Source: Caulobacter sp.
GTDB lineage: Bacteria; Pseudomonadota; Alphaproteobacteria; Caulobacterales; Caulobacteraceae
Direction of reading: 5' to 3'
Assembly (NCBI GenBank): GCA_028291265.1
Contig: JAQGIK010000095.1
Location: forward strand, 1 to 64,000
DNA: 64,000 nt
Part shown: positions 42,641 to 52,137 of the stretch, piece after piece
How positions within the stretch are numbered: position 1 is the first letter of the stretch
Layout: each line of letters starts with the position of its first letter
Program-made: the position numbers and the translations under genes
The notes under the pieces: generated by a model
Told to the model about the DNA's origin: nothing
The model's database searches: none
What the model saw: only the letters and a program-made list of their open reading frames with translations

Positions 42641-43579
42641 ATGGCCGAGGCCGCGGGCAAGACCATCTCCGACAAGGACATGCGCCGGATGAACTGGGGC
42701 GGCTTGAAGCCCCTGGTCCGCGACGCCCTGGCCCTGCCGTTGATCAACCCGGCCCTGATCGCCCTGGCCCGGGCCAGCGGCGGAAACTGGAAGCACCGCC
42801 TGCCGGTCGCCGTCCGCTCGGCCTCCTACCGCACCCTGGGTGGCCAGGAGGTCCGCCTCCTCGACCCGACCATCGACCAGATCGCCCGCGAACTGTTCTG
42901 GCATGACGGCCGCCCCGGCCGGCGCGGCGACCGCCTGGCCATGCGGGCCCTGGAACTGCTCAGCGCCGAGGCCGCCGTCTTCCTCGACATCGGCAGCTAC
43001 ACCGGCCTCTTCGCCCTGACCGCGGCGCGGGTGAACCCGGCCATCCGCAGCCACGCCTTCGAGATCGTTCCCGACAACCACCTGCTGATCCAGCGCAACA
43101 TCGTCGAGAACGACCTGATCGGCCGGGTCCAGGCCCACCTCTGCGGCCTCGGCGGCGAGATGGGGGCCATGACCATGCCGCGCAGCAACAACCTCTCCAG
43201 CCTGGCCTCGTCCCTGTCGCTGGGCTCGACCTTCGAGGGCGGCATCTCCATCCCCGTCGAAACCCTCGACCACCGCTTCGCCGCCGAAAAGGGCCCGATG
43301 GCCATGAAGATCGACGTCGAGGGCTTCGAGGGCGAGGTCCTGCGCGGGGGGCTGAAGACCCTGGGGCGGCTCAAGCCCGACATCATCTGCGAGGTCCTGC
43401 GCGGCCACGGCGAGGCGGTGCAGGCGGCGCTCAGCCCCCTCGGCTACCGCTTCTGGCGCTTCACCGACGACGGCATGGTCGCCGCCGACACGGTCGAGGG
43501 GGTCAAGCGCGACCGCGACTGGTTCCTCTCGGCCCGGCCGGGCGCCGAGGCCTTCGTGGCCCGCATCGAGGCCGATTGA
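42641..43579 (+). CDS. FkbM-family SAM methyltransferase
   Basis: 312 residues. FLDIGSYTGLFALTAARV is the SAM motif, AFEIVPDNHLLIQRNI the second strand, and MKIDVEGFEGEVLRGGL the diagnostic FkbM D-x-E-G motif. FkbM proteins O-methylate sugars and polyketides; here a sugar of the glycan is likely. AGGGGGAAG precedes the ATG. The ORF-track start at 42452 overlaps the epimerase gene and is not used. A double hairpin follows the stop. Confidence 0.87.
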   Translation: MAEAAGKTISDKDMRRMNWGGLKPLVRDALALPLINPALIALARASGGNWKHRLPVAVRSASYRTLGGQEVRLLDPTIDQIARELFWHDGRPGRRGDRLAMRALELLSAEAAVFLDIGSYTGLFALTAARVNPAIRSHAFEIVPDNHLLIQRNIVENDLIGRVQAHLCGLGGEMGAMTMPRSNNLSSLASSLSLGSTFEGGISIPVETLDHRFAAEKGPMAMKIDVEGFEGEVLRGGLKTLGRLKPDIICEVLRGHGEAVQAALSPLGYRFWRFTDDGMVAADTVEGVKRDRDWFLSARPGAEAFVARIEAD

Positions 43580-43588
43580 AAGTTAGAC

Positions 43589-43634
43589 CCGCCTTCCGTC
43601 CGACGGACGGGGGCGGTAGGTTTCGTTTGATTTT
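43589..43634 (+). terminator. terminator-like hairpin with T-rich tail between FkbM and EpsG genes
   Basis: CCGCC-TT-CCGTCC pairs with GGACGG-G-GGCGG around GAC (43589-43616), and TTTCGTTTGATTTT follows. The stem is long and GC-rich but interrupted by a small internal loop. It may end the upstream operon or attenuate the EpsG-like gene. Confidence 0.5.
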
Positions 43635-43655
43635 GGCGCGCACGATCCGCGCGCC
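43635..43655 (+). repeat. perfect 7-bp inverted repeat in the leader of the EpsG-like gene
   Basis: GGCGCGC (43635-43641) and GCGCGCC (43649-43655) are exact reverse complements around ACGATCC, 22 bases before the ATG at 43677. It can form a second hairpin after the terminator-like one. Confidence 0.5.
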
Positions 43656-43676
43656 GCTGAGGGGCGTATCGCTTAG

Positions 43677-44732
43677 ATGATCCTCTACTGGACCATGTTC
43701 CTGCTGCCGATCGTGGCCAGCATGTCGCCCTACCGCCTCGACCGCCTGTCGCGGGCGGTGGTGATGGTGCTGCTGGGCCTGATCCTGACCACCATCATCG
43801 GCCTGCGCGACCACGTCGGGCACGACTGGTCCAACTACATGAAGATGTTCGAGCGCGCCGACGCCTCGGACTTCAACTATGTGATCACCTCGGTCGAGCC
43901 GGGCTACGCCTTCCTCAACTGGGCCAGTTCGCGCCTCGGCTGGGGGATTTACGGCGTCAACGCCGCCTGCGCCGCCGTCGTCGTCTTCGGCCTGTTCAAG
44001 TTCCTCGACCGCCAGCCCAACTTCTGGCGGGCCCTGGCCATCTCGACCCCGGTGCTGATCATCGCCATCTCCATGGGCGCGACCCGCCAGGCGGTGGCCA
44101 TCGGCTTTCTGATGCTGGCCTTCAACGCCTTCCAGGACCGCAAGGTCATCCGCTACCTGCTGCTCGTCACCCTCGGCGTCATCTTCCACCGCTCGATGGC
44201 GGTCATGTTCCTGCCGGCCTGGTTCATCAACGGCCGCCTGGCCATCTGGCCGCTGGTCATCGGCGGGCTGGTGTTCTTCGGCGCCTCGCTGTTCCTGCGC
44301 GACGCCGCCACCTACTACCAGACCAGCTACGTCGGCACCGACATCCAGGCCTCCGGGGCCCTGCCGCGCGCCGCCCTCAACGTGCTGGCCGCCGGCCTGT
44401 TCTTCTTCTACCGGCGCAAGTGGATGGAGCGGTACGACGACGGGCCGATGTACACCATCATGTCCGGGGTCATCCTGCTGATGGCCCCGGCCGTGCTGTT
44501 CGCGGCGGCCGCCACCGACCGCATGAGCATGTACCTGCTGCCCATCCAGATCGGCATCTTCGCCCGCCTGCCCAACCTGGTGCCGCCGCAGTTCCGGGTG
44601 CCGGTGATGGTCGGCGTCTACATCTCCTTCGCGGTGCTGATGGCCGTCTGGCTGTTCTTCTCGCCCTTCGCCCAGCTCTCCTGGGTGCCGTACGAAAACT
44701 TCCTGTGGACCGGCGGGACCGCCGGCCTGTGA
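43677..44732 (+). CDS. EpsG/Wzy-like polysaccharide polymerase
   Basis: 351 residues with about 9-10 membrane segments. GLRDHVGHDWSNYMKMFE near the N-terminus, SVEPGYAFLNW and SMGATRQAVAIGFLMLAF are the EpsG-family patterns (xGxDwxxY, EpGy, RQ). EpsG proteins join repeat units in the periplasm. With the O-antigen-ligase-like gene the locus has two candidate polymerase/ligase proteins, so one may be a polymerase and the other a ligase. Its stop overlaps the next start (GTGA). Confidence 0.85.
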   Translation: MILYWTMFLLPIVASMSPYRLDRLSRAVVMVLLGLILTTIIGLRDHVGHDWSNYMKMFERADASDFNYVITSVEPGYAFLNWASSRLGWGIYGVNAACAAVVVFGLFKFLDRQPNFWRALAISTPVLIIAISMGATRQAVAIGFLMLAFNAFQDRKVIRYLLLVTLGVIFHRSMAVMFLPAWFINGRLAIWPLVIGGLVFFGASLFLRDAATYYQTSYVGTDIQASGALPRAALNVLAAGLFFFYRRKWMERYDDGPMYTIMSGVILLMAPAVLFAAAATDRMSMYLLPIQIGIFARLPNLVPPQFRVPVMVGVYISFAVLMAVWLFFSPFAQLSWVPYENFLWTGGTAGL

Positions 44733-45742
44733 GCGGCAGGCCTGTCGTCCTGATCAACGACACCCGGGCCGACCTGCATCACGGCTGCTGGCGGGTCATG
44801 CACACGCTGGAGGACCAGTTGGCCCGCGTCGGGCTTGAGGTCGTCGCTCGCGCGCCCGCCCACGCCGACTGGCGCAAGGACCCGGCCATCGCTGAGGCGA
44901 TCGGCAGGGCCGCCCTGGTGATCGTCAACGGCGAGGGCACCCTCCACCACGACCGCCCGGCCGGCGAGGCCCTGCTGGCCGCCGGCACGGCGGCCAGATC
45001 GGCCGGCGTCCCCGCCGCCCTGATCAACGCCAGCTGGGACGCCAACGGCCCGGCCTTCACCGGCGCCCTGGCCGACTTCACCCTGGTCAGCGCCCGCGAG
45101 ACCCGCTCGGCCGCCCAGATCCAGGCCGCGGGTCTTTCCGCCCGGGTGGTTCCCGACCTGTCGCTGTTCGAGACCGTGACGCCGCCCGCCGGGCGCTCCG
45201 GCGTCGGCTTCACCGACAGTGTCCTGCGGGACGTGGCCCTGGCGCTGGAGGCCGCCCGCAAGCGCCTCGGCGGCATCGCCCTGCCGATCCACTTCAATCC
45301 GCCGGGGCTCAAGGGGACGCTTCAGAACCTGCGCGACGGGGTGGCCAGACGCGACCTCGCCGACCCCGCCTTCCTCGCCCGCTCGATCGCCGCCCGCCTT
45401 GCCTGGCGGGCCGCCGAGACCCGCGACGAGGCCGGCTACATGACAAAAGTCGCGGCCCTCGACCTGCTGGTCACCGGCCGCTTCCACGCCGCCACCTTCG
45501 CGCTCGCCGCCCGCACCCCGGTGCTGGCCGTGGAGTCCAACACCCACAAGATCGGCGCCACCTTCGAGGACGCCGGCCTCGCCCCCTGGCGCCGCATCGC
45601 CCCGGCCGACCTCGACGTCGCCCTGCTGACCCGCGCCGCCCGCTGGCAGCCGGACGAGGAAAAGGCCCTGGCCGACTTCCTGGCCGACGGGCGTCGGGCC
45701 ACCGGTGCGTTGTTCGACGACCTGGCGAGGCTGGCCGCATGA
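44729..45742 (+). CDS. polysaccharide pyruvyltransferase-family protein
   Basis: 337 residues. LINDTRADLHHGCWRVMHTLEDQL at the N-terminus, LVIVNGEGTLHHDRPAG, TLVSARETRSAAQI and LLVTGRFHAATFALAARTPVLAVESNTHKI are the PS_pyruv_trans (CsaB/ExoV) motifs. The family adds pyruvate ketals or sometimes other groups to glycans. GTG 44729 overlaps the EpsG stop; the track start inside the EpsG gene is not used. Next gene overlaps by ATGA. Confidence 0.85.
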   Translation: MSGRPVVLINDTRADLHHGCWRVMHTLEDQLARVGLEVVARAPAHADWRKDPAIAEAIGRAALVIVNGEGTLHHDRPAGEALLAAGTAARSAGVPAALINASWDANGPAFTGALADFTLVSARETRSAAQIQAAGLSARVVPDLSLFETVTPPAGRSGVGFTDSVLRDVALALEAARKRLGGIALPIHFNPPGLKGTLQNLRDGVARRDLADPAFLARSIAARLAWRAAETRDEAGYMTKVAALDLLVTGRFHAATFALAARTPVLAVESNTHKIGATFEDAGLAPWRRIAPADLDVALLTRAARWQPDEEKALADFLADGRRATGALFDDLARLAA

Positions 45743-47052
45743 CCGTCCCCCCCCCCTCGCCGGCCCCCTCGCCGGCCCCCTCGCCGGACGACCTCTGGGC
45801 CCTGGAGCTGGCCAAGGCGCGGCAGGCGGCGGGGCCCGACGCGCCGTCCGGCGGCGGCTTCTGGCCGGCCGCCCTGCTCGGTCTCGCCGCCTGGGCCCGC
45901 ACGGTGCTCCTCACCCCCTCCGGCGGCGACGTTCCGGACGCGCCCCTCGTCGCCGCCCTGCACGGCGAGGTCGCCAACCGCACCCGCCACCTGCTGGCCG
46001 CCGTCGCCCACGAGGCGCCGGCCGCCCCCGTCCTGCTGCTCGGCCGCCCGCAGCTGCCGCCCGCCGAGCTTCGCAAGGCCTTCTTCACCGCCGGTGTCCA
46101 CGGCCGGCTGATCTGGCCCTTCGACCTGTTGAGCGCCGTCCGCGCCCTGCCCGCCATCCTGCGCCGCCTCGCCGAAGGCCGCGCCGTCCTCGCCGCCGGC
46201 GACTGGCGGCCGGCCCGGCGCGACCTCGCCGCCATCTGCTTCCGCATGGCGCTGGGCGAGACCAGCGCCGTCTGGGCCCTGCGTCATGTCCGCCGCGGCC
46301 CCCGCACCGTCGTCTTCGGCCACACCGGCGTCGCCGACAGCCACCTCTTGGAGCGGGCGATCCAGCGCCAGGGCGCCCGCACCGTCCATTGGGTGCACGG
46401 CGTCAGCCTGGGCCTCAACTTCGTCGGCGGCTCCAATCTCGGCGTCTTCCAGTGCGGCTCCGACGCCCGCTGGCACCAGGCCCTGGGCGGCTACGACCGG
46501 ACGGCCAGCCTGCCCGCGCAGGCCCCCGAGCCGGCCGCCGGCGGCAAGGGCTGGCTGGTCCTCTCCAACCTCGTCCATCCGATGAACGCCGAGTATCGCC
46601 GTCACGGCCTGGCCGGCGAAACCGCCCTGCTCGAAGCCGTCGCCGCCGCCGCCGGCAAGGCCGCGAGGGTCTGGAAACCGCATCCCATCCTGAACACCCT
46701 CGACCCCGAGGTGCGCGCCGCCATCGAGGCCCGCGCCGCCGCCCTCGGCTTCACCCGCTGGCGCGAGGGCGACGATCTCGGCCGGGCCCGCGACTTCGCC
46801 GTCGTCGTCTCCACCCCCTCGACGGTGGCGCTCGACGTGCTGAAGCTCGGCGTCCTGCCCATCCTCTACGGCGGCGGCGATCTCGATCCCGGCAGCGCCA
46901 TCGCCCAGCTGCCCCTCAAGGCCGATTCGGCGGCTGCCCTCGAGGCAGCCGCCAAACGCCTCGAGGCCGCCGACTTCCACGCCATCTGGACCGCCATCGC
47001 CCCGGCCCGAGACCCGACCCTCGCCGACCTCCGCGCCCTCGCCTGGGACTGA
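45739..47052 (+). CDS. unrecognised glycan-locus protein, possible GT-B-like transferase
   Basis: 437 residues, coupled to the pyruvyltransferase gene (ATGA). The N-terminus MTVPPPSPAPSPAPSPDD is low-complexity. The C-terminal half has VWKPHPILNTLD and VVVSTPSTVALDVLKLGVLPILYGGG, which resemble the donor-site pattern of CDP-glycerol/Kdo/sialic-acid-type transferases (KPHP..., STPSTVAL.A...P). No signal peptide or membrane helix. Annotation as a glycosyl- or glycerophospho-transferase is a suggestion. A run of ten C begins at codon 3. Confidence 0.5.
   Translation: MTVPPPSPAPSPAPSPDDLWALELAKARQAAGPDAPSGGGFWPAALLGLAAWARTVLLTPSGGDVPDAPLVAALHGEVANRTRHLLAAVAHEAPAAPVLLLGRPQLPPAELRKAFFTAGVHGRLIWPFDLLSAVRALPAILRRLAEGRAVLAAGDWRPARRDLAAICFRMALGETSAVWALRHVRRGPRTVVFGHTGVADSHLLERAIQRQGARTVHWVHGVSLGLNFVGGSNLGVFQCGSDARWHQALGGYDRTASLPAQAPEPAAGGKGWLVLSNLVHPMNAEYRRHGLAGETALLEAVAAAAGKAARVWKPHPILNTLDPEVRAAIEARAAALGFTRWREGDDLGRARDFAVVVSTPSTVALDVLKLGVLPILYGGGDLDPGSAIAQLPLKADSAAALEAAAKRLEAADFHAIWTAIAPARDPTLADLRALAWD
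45747..45788 (+). repeat. C10 homopolymer followed by 12-bp tandem repeats at the start of a coding region
   Basis: Ten C (45747-45756) are followed by TCGCCGGCCCCC twice (45757-45780) and a partial third copy (45781-45788). A gain or loss of one C would shift the frame within the first six codons of the gene at 45739. Confidence 0.85.
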
Positions 47053-47066
47053 CATACCCGAAATTC

Positions 47067-47089
47067 AAAAGGGCGGCCCCGCCCGCTTT
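47067..47089. terminator. small terminator-like hairpin between convergent operons
   Basis: GGGCG (47071-47075) pairs with CGCCC (47080-47084) with a four-base loop. On the minus strand TTTTGAATTT follows, and on the plus strand GCTTTG. It may end the glycan operon and, more weakly, the cysNC transcript. The rest of the 223-bp gap (47053-47275) has no coding frame; its A/T-rich right end holds TATAAA/TACAAT-like words without good -35 partners. Confidence 0.4.
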
Positions 47090-47275
47090 GCCGCCTGAAC
47101 ACCGACGCGCGCAAACCCTTGCCGCCCCTCGGTGGTCCCAGGGTGGTTTCCGGTAGGTCGAAGCAGCCGTTCGAGGGGGTGCTTCCGCCCCTTCAGGCCG
47201 ACCCTTGATTGGTCCCAGGCCATTGAAATCGCTGATATAAAAATTCGGCCGATCTGCTACAATAGGCGCTTCGAA

Positions 47276-49168
47276 CTATTCAGCGCTATCCAGCCAGGCG
47301 ACGATGACCTCCGCCGCTTCGACCGGCGACAGGTCGGTGGTGTCGACGGTGATCTCGGCGTGCTCCGGCTCTTCATAGGGAGAATCCACCCCGGTGAAGT
47401 TCTTCAGCTGCCCGGCCCGGGCCTTGGCGTAGAGCCCCTTCACGTCGCGCTTCTCCGCCTCGGCCAGCGGGGTGGAGACGAAGACCTCGACGAACTCGCC
47501 CTCGCCCATCAGTTCGCGGGCCAGCCGCCGTTCGGCGCGGAAGGGAGAAATGAAGGCGGTCAGCACGATCAGGCCGGCGTCGACCATCAGCTTGGCCACC
47601 TCGGCCACCCGGCGGATGTTCTCGACCCGGTCCTCCTCGGTGAAACCGAGGTCGCGGTTGAGGCCGTGGCGGACGTTGTCGCCGTCGAGCAGGTAGGTGT
47701 GGCGCCCGATGGCGTGCAGCCGCTTCTCGACCAGGTTGGCGATCGTCGACTTGCCGGCTCCCGACAGGCCGGTGAACCAGACCACCCGGCCCTTCTGGCC
47801 CTTCTGGGCGGCGCGGGCCTCCTTGTGAACGTCGGTGGCCTGCCAGTGGATGTTGTCCGAGCGGCGCAGGGCGAAGTGCAGCATGCCGGCCCCGACCGTC
47901 CGGTTGGTGATCCGGTCGATGAGGATGAAGCCGCCCAGATCGCGGTTCTCGGCATAGGGCGTGAACGGGATCGGCTTGCTGAGCGACAGGTTGCAGACCC
48001 CGATCTCGTTGAGGTCGAGACGCTTGGCCGCCGTGTGCTCCAGCGTGTTCACGTTCACCCGATACTTGGGCTCGGTGATCGTCGCCTGGACGGTCTGGGC
48101 CCCGATCTTCAGCAGGTAGGGACGGCCGGGCAGCATCGGCTCGTCGTCCATCCAGACCAGGGTGGCCTCGAACTGGTCGGCGACGGCGACCGGATCGTCG
48201 GCGGCGGCGATGACGTCGCCGCGGGAGATGTCGATCTCGTCTTCCAGGGTCAGGGTCACCGACTGGCCGGCGACGGCCCGGTCGAGATCGCCGGGCAAAA
48301 CCACGATGCGGGCCACCTTGGACTCGCGGCCGGACGGCAGAACCCGGATGCGGTCGCCCGGCTTCACGGTTCCGGCCGCGACCTGGCCGGAGAAGCCCCG
48401 GAAGTCGAGGTTGGGCCGGTTCACCCACTGCACCGGCATGCGGAAGCTCTGCCCCTGCAGGTCGGCCTCGACCGGGGCCTCCTCCAGCCAGCGCATCAGC
48501 GGCGGGCCGTCGTACCAGGGGGCCTTGGGGCTGGGCTCGGTGATGTTGTCGCCGTCGAGCGCCGACATCGGAATGGCGGTGAAGCCGGTCAGGCCGATCT
48601 GGGCGGCGAAGGCGCGGTACTCGGCCAGGATCTCGTCGAACCGGGCCTGGCTCCAGTCCACCAGGTCCATCTTGTTGATGGCCAGGACGATGTTCTTGAT
48701 GCCCAGCAGGGAGACCAGATAGCTGTGGCGCCGCGTCTGGGTCAGCACGCCCCGGCGGGCGTCGATCAGGATGACGGCGGCGTCGGCGGTCGAGGCGCCG
48801 GTGACCATGTTGCGGGTGTACTGCTCGTGGCCGGGGGTGTCGGCGACGATGAACTTGCGGCTCTCGGTCGAGAAGAAGCGGTAGGCGACATCGATGGTGA
48901 TGCCCTGTTCCCGCTCCGCCGCCAGTCCGTCGACCAGCAGGGCGAAGTCGATCTTGCCGCCCTGCGTCCCGACTTTTTTTGAGTCGGCTTCGAGGGCCGC
49001 CAGCTGGTCCTCGAAGATCATCTTCGAATCGTAGAGCAACCGCCCGATCAGGGTCGACTTGCCGTCGTCGACGCTGCCGCAGGTGATGAAGCGCAGCAGG
49101 CTCTTGTGATGGTGGGCCTCGAGATAGGCGTCGATGTCGCTCTCGATGAGTTCTGAAACGTGGGCCAT
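47276..49168 (-). CDS. cysNC: bifunctional CysN/CysC: sulfate adenylyltransferase large subunit and APS kinase
   Basis: 630 residues, usual for the fused form. The GTPase part has [17 protein letters not shown] (G1), [17 protein letters not shown] (G3) and NKMDLVDW (G4). The APS-kinase part begins near residue 450 with [18 protein letters not shown] and [20 protein letters not shown]. Together with CysD it turns sulfate into APS and then PAPS in the cytosol for cysteine synthesis and sulfation. cysD lies upstream on the same strand, but a 130-bp space holding a REP-like pair separates them. Confidence 0.96.
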   Translation of the reverse strand: MAHVSELIESDIDAYLEAHHHKSLLRFITCGSVDDGKSTLIGRLLYDSKMIFEDQLAALEADSKKVGTQGGKIDFALLVDGLAAEREQGITIDVAYRFFSTESRKFIVADTPGHEQYTRNMVTGASTADAAVILIDARRGVLTQTRRHSYLVSLLGIKNIVLAINKMDLVDWSQARFDEILAEYRAFAAQIGLTGFTAIPMSALDGDNITEPSPKAPWYDGPPLMRWLEEAPVEADLQGQSFRMPVQWVNRPNLDFRGFSGQVAAGTVKPGDRIRVLPSGRESKVARIVVLPGDLDRAVAGQSVTLTLEDEIDISRGDVIAAADDPVAVADQFEATLVWMDDEPMLPGRPYLLKIGAQTVQATITEPKYRVNVNTLEHTAAKRLDLNEIGVCNLSLSKPIPFTPYAENRDLGGFILIDRITNRTVGAGMLHFALRRSDNIHWQATDVHKEARAAQKGQKGRVVWFTGLSGAGKSTIANLVEKRLHAIGRHTYLLDGDNVRHGLNRDLGFTEEDRVENIRRVAEVAKLMVDAGLIVLTAFISPFRAERRLARELMGEGEFVEVFVSTPLAEAEKRDVKGLYAKARAGQLKNFTGVDSPYEEPEHAEITVDTTDLSPVEAAEVIVAWLDSAE

Positions 49169-49179
49169 TCGTTTAAAAC

Positions 49180-49289
49180 CCGCTCATCCCGGCGAACGCC
49201 GGGACCCAGCCGCCTGAGCGGAGGACTTTCAGGACAAATTTCGAATGTGGAGACTGAATCTGGGTCCCGGCATTCGCCGGGATGAGCGG
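49180..49289. repeat. REP/BIME-like pair of 30-bp inverted repeats between cysD and cysNC
   Basis: Arm 1 is 49180-49209 and arm 2 is 49260-49289; they are reverse complements with one mismatch. Each arm itself has an 8-bp palindrome (TCCCGGCG-AA-CGCCGGGA in arm 1). The sequence resembles dispersed REP elements of alphaproteobacterial genomes, which often occur as inverted pairs between genes. Confidence 0.85.
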
Positions 49290-49303
49290 AACGGGGAGCA
49301 TCA

Positions 49304-50218
49304 TCAGAAATACCCCTCCTGCTTCTTCTTCTCCATCGAGGCGGCCTGGTCGTGGTCGATCATCCGGCCCTGGCGCTCGCTGGTGGTGGTCAGCAGCATC
49401 TCCTGGATGATCTGCGGCAGGGTCGTCGCCGTGCTCTCCACGGCCCCGGTCAGCGGGTAGCAGCCGAGGGTCCGGAACCGCACTGACTTCATCATCGGCG
49501 TCTCGCCGTCGCGCAGCGGCATGCGGTCGTCGTCGACCATGATCAGCGTCCCGTCGCGCTCGACCACCGGCCGCACGGCCGAATAGTAGAGCGGCACGAT
49601 GGGGATGCTCTCCAGGTGGATGTATTGCCAGATGTCCAGCTCGGTCCAGTTGGAGATCGGGAAGACCCGGATGCTCTCGCCCGGCTGTTTGCGCGCATTG
49701 TAGAGCTTCCACAGCTCCGGCCGCTGGTTCTTGGGGTCCCAGCGGTGGCCGGCCGAGCGGAACGAGAACACCCGCTCCTTGGCCCGGCTCTTCTCCTCGT
49801 CGCGGCGGGCCCCGCCGAAGGCCGCGTCGAAGCCGTACTTGTCGAGCGCCTGTTTCAGCCCCTCGGTCTTCCACAGGTCGGTATGGGTGGCGCTGCCGTG
49901 GTCGAAGGGGTTGATGCCGGCGGCCTCGGCCTCGGGGTTCTTGTGGACCAGCAGGTCGAAGCCAAGCTCACGGGCCATGCGCTCGCGCATCTCGTACATG
50001 GCCTGGAACTTCCAGGTCGTATCGACGTGCAGCAGCGGGAACGGCGGCTTGGACGGATAGAAGGCCTTGGCGGCCAGGTGCAGCATCACCGCGCTGTCCT
50101 TGCCGATCGAGTACAGCATCACCGGCCGCTCGGCCTCGGACACGACCTCGCGCATGATGTGGATGCTCTCGGCCTCCAGGCGCTGCAGGTGGGTCAGGCG
50201 GGCGGGCGTAAGCGTCAT
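49304..50218 (-). CDS. cysD: CysD, sulfate adenylyltransferase small subunit
   Basis: 304 residues, typical of the family. [16 protein letters not shown] holds the PP-loop (SxGKDS), [22 protein letters not shown] is a diagnostic stretch, and [11 protein letters not shown] and [11 protein letters not shown] follow. CysD makes APS from ATP and sulfate, driven by the CysN GTPase. ATG 50218 ([19 protein letters not shown]) agrees with known N-termini; the track start at 50281 adds 21 residues. Confidence 0.96.
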   Translation of the reverse strand: MTLTPARLTHLQRLEAESIHIMREVVSEAERPVMLYSIGKDSAVMLHLAAKAFYPSKPPFPLLHVDTTWKFQAMYEMRERMARELGFDLLVHKNPEAEAAGINPFDHGSATHTDLWKTEGLKQALDKYGFDAAFGGARRDEEKSRAKERVFSFRSAGHRWDPKNQRPELWKLYNARKQPGESIRVFPISNWTELDIWQYIHLESIPIVPLYYSAVRPVVERDGTLIMVDDDRMPLRDGETPMMKSVRFRTLGCYPLTGAVESTATTLPQIIQEMLLTTTSERQGRMIDHDQAASMEKKKQEGYF

Positions 50219-50381
50219 GAACGGCTCTGGCGGGAGGGCGCGCTCCCAAGGAGCATCTGGGACAGGCGCAAGGAGGGCCACGGGGAAACGTATCCTGTTG
50301 AACGCCGGGTTGCGAACGTCCGGGGGGCGTTGGCGTCGTGGTGGGACTTAGGCAGCGCGGACCCGGGGCGCAAACGAGCGA

Positions 50382-51524
50382 TCATGATGACGCTTTCAGA
50401 CAAGCTTCATCCAGCGCCTGGATGGCCCCGACCAGGTGGTAGAGCGAGGAGGCCGGCGAGGGCTCGTCGCGGAAGGACCCGTCGGCCTCCATGTTCTCGA
50501 ACCACAGGCCGGGGCGCGGGGTGGCGAGGTAGCGCAGCAGGCTCTCCGCCCCGGCCCTGGCGATCGGCCAGCCGGCGTCCGGGTCGATGGAGGCCAGCAG
50601 GGCGCCGGCCCGCGTGCGCTCGGTCTGTGGCCACAGGCGGGCGGTGCGGTCGACGGGCCGGAAGTCCTGGCCCAGGGCCATAAGGGCGACGCCCCGTTCG
50701 GCATCGACGCCGGCCCGCTCGCCCAGGGCGATGAGCATCCGGGCCGATTGCCGCGAAGCTTCGTTGTCCGCCAAGGCCGCATGGCGCAGCAGCAGGAAGC
50801 CCCACTCGAACTGATGCCCGGGCTCGACCTCTGCCTGCGGCAACACCGACCAGTCGAGATCGAACAGTTCCGGCAGGCCGCCCGAGGGCTGGATCAGATG
50901 CTCCCGCGCCAGCCGGGCGATGCGGTTGGAAAGGTCCGCCCAGCCGCCGTCGTCGCCGGCCTCGCGCCAGGCCAGCGCCGCCTCGAACAGATGCATCAGC
51001 GGATTGGCCCGCAATGGCGCGGTGCGCGTGGCGTCGTCATGCACCCCGCCGTCCGGCCGGCCGATCAACGTCGCCTGCGCCGCCCGGGCCCGCTGGGCCA
51101 GGGATTCCAGCCCATGTCCGGGCCCCAGCGCCTGCCGTGCCGCCGACAGGGCCAGCAGGCCGAACGCCTGCTCATAGGGTTGGGCGCTGTCGTCGACCGG
51201 GGCGCCGGCCTCGTCGATGGAAAACCGGAACAGCCCGTCGGGCCGGGTCAGCGGCCCGGTCAGGCTGCTGAGCCCATGGGCCATCGCCTCGCGCCAGGGC
51301 CCGGCCCAGCCCATCCGCCCGGCTTGGGCGAACACATAGGTCTGCCGCGCCACAACCCGGGTGCGCCGGGGCAGGGTCACGGGCGCGCCGTCCAGCGTCA
51401 GCTTCTCGAAAAACCCGCCCCGGGCATGGTCGGTCCCGACATTCCACCACAGCGGCAGGGCGTCCTCGAACAGCCAGGCCTTCAGCCGGTCGCGAAGTTC
51501 GAGGATGTCGGGCGGGGCTGGCAC
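50382..51524 (-). CDS. AGE-family epimerase/isomerase (mannose-isomerase-like)
   Basis: 380 residues. LPLWWNVGTDHARGGFFEKL at the N-terminus, RRTRVVARQTYVFAQAG, EPGHQFEWGFLLL and LWPQTERTRAGALLA are the (alpha/alpha)6-barrel motifs of the N-acylglucosamine 2-epimerase family, with the two catalytic His (QFEW region and later) in place. Members act on GlcNAc, mannose, cellobiose or sulfoquinovose; which one applies here cannot be said. Start is GTG 51524. It lies upstream of cysD on the same strand with 163 bases between. Confidence 0.85.
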   Translation of the reverse strand: MPAPPDILELRDRLKAWLFEDALPLWWNVGTDHARGGFFEKLTLDGAPVTLPRRTRVVARQTYVFAQAGRMGWAGPWREAMAHGLSSLTGPLTRPDGLFRFSIDEAGAPVDDSAQPYEQAFGLLALSAARQALGPGHGLESLAQRARAAQATLIGRPDGGVHDDATRTAPLRANPLMHLFEAALAWREAGDDGGWADLSNRIARLAREHLIQPSGGLPELFDLDWSVLPQAEVEPGHQFEWGFLLLRHAALADNEASRQSARMLIALGERAGVDAERGVALMALGQDFRPVDRTARLWPQTERTRAGALLASIDPDAGWPIARAGAESLLRYLATPRPGLWFENMEADGSFRDEPSPASSLYHLVGAIQALDEACLKASS

Positions 51525-51627
51525 GCCCCCGTCTTAGGACGGCCCGGCGGGCGGCTCAACCATGGCCCCTTGGCGAACCGTCCGGGGCGCCCCATCTGCA
51601 CCCCAACACTGTTCAGGAGGAACACCC

Positions 51628-52137
51628 ATGTCCCTGTCGCTCTACGACGTCTCGATCCCCGTCTATCTCAACGGCCTGCACAATCTGGTCGCCATCCTCG
51701 ACAAGTCGTCCACCCACGCCGGCCCCAACATCGCCAGCTGGCTGGACGCGCGCCTGGCGCCCGACATGCACCCCCTGACCCGCCAGATCCAGATGGTCAG
51801 CGACTCGGCCAAGGGCGGCGCCGCCCGCCTCGCCAACATCGATCCGCCCGCGATGCCCGACACCGAGACCACCATCGACCAGCTGCGCGAGCGCCTGGCC
51901 AAGACCATCGCCTTCCTGCAGACGATCAAGCCCGAACAGGTCAACGGCCGCGAGGCCGCCAGCATCGAACTGAAGTTCCCGAACGGGGCCATGACCTTCA
52001 CCGGCCGCGACTTCCTGTTCAACTTCTCGCTGCCGAACTTCTACTTCCACACGGTCACAGCCTACGGCCTGCTGCGCAAGGAAGGCGCCCCGATCGGCAA
52101 GATGGACTTCCTCGCCGGTGGTCGCCAGGCGGCCTAA
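51628..52137 (+). CDS. DUF1993 family protein
   Basis: 169 residues. MSLSLYDVSIPVYLNGLHNLVAILDK, MHPLTRQIQMVSDSAKGGAARLA and DFLFNFSLPNFYFHTVTAYGLLR are the conserved blocks of DUF1993, which has the DinB-like four-helix fold. Function is not known. AGGAGGA precedes ATG 51628; the track start at 51562 is not supported. Its TAA overlaps the stop of the convergent RidA gene. Confidence 0.85.
   Translation: MSLSLYDVSIPVYLNGLHNLVAILDKSSTHAGPNIASWLDARLAPDMHPLTRQIQMVSDSAKGGAARLANIDPPAMPDTETTIDQLRERLAKTIAFLQTIKPEQVNGREAASIELKFPNGAMTFTGRDFLFNFSLPNFYFHTVTAYGLLRKEGAPIGKMDFLAGGRQAA

Noticed and set aside
47223-47275. TTGAAA/TATAAA/TACAAT as a promoter reading into cysNC antisense
   Set aside because: Spacings are 7 and 29 bases rather than about 17.
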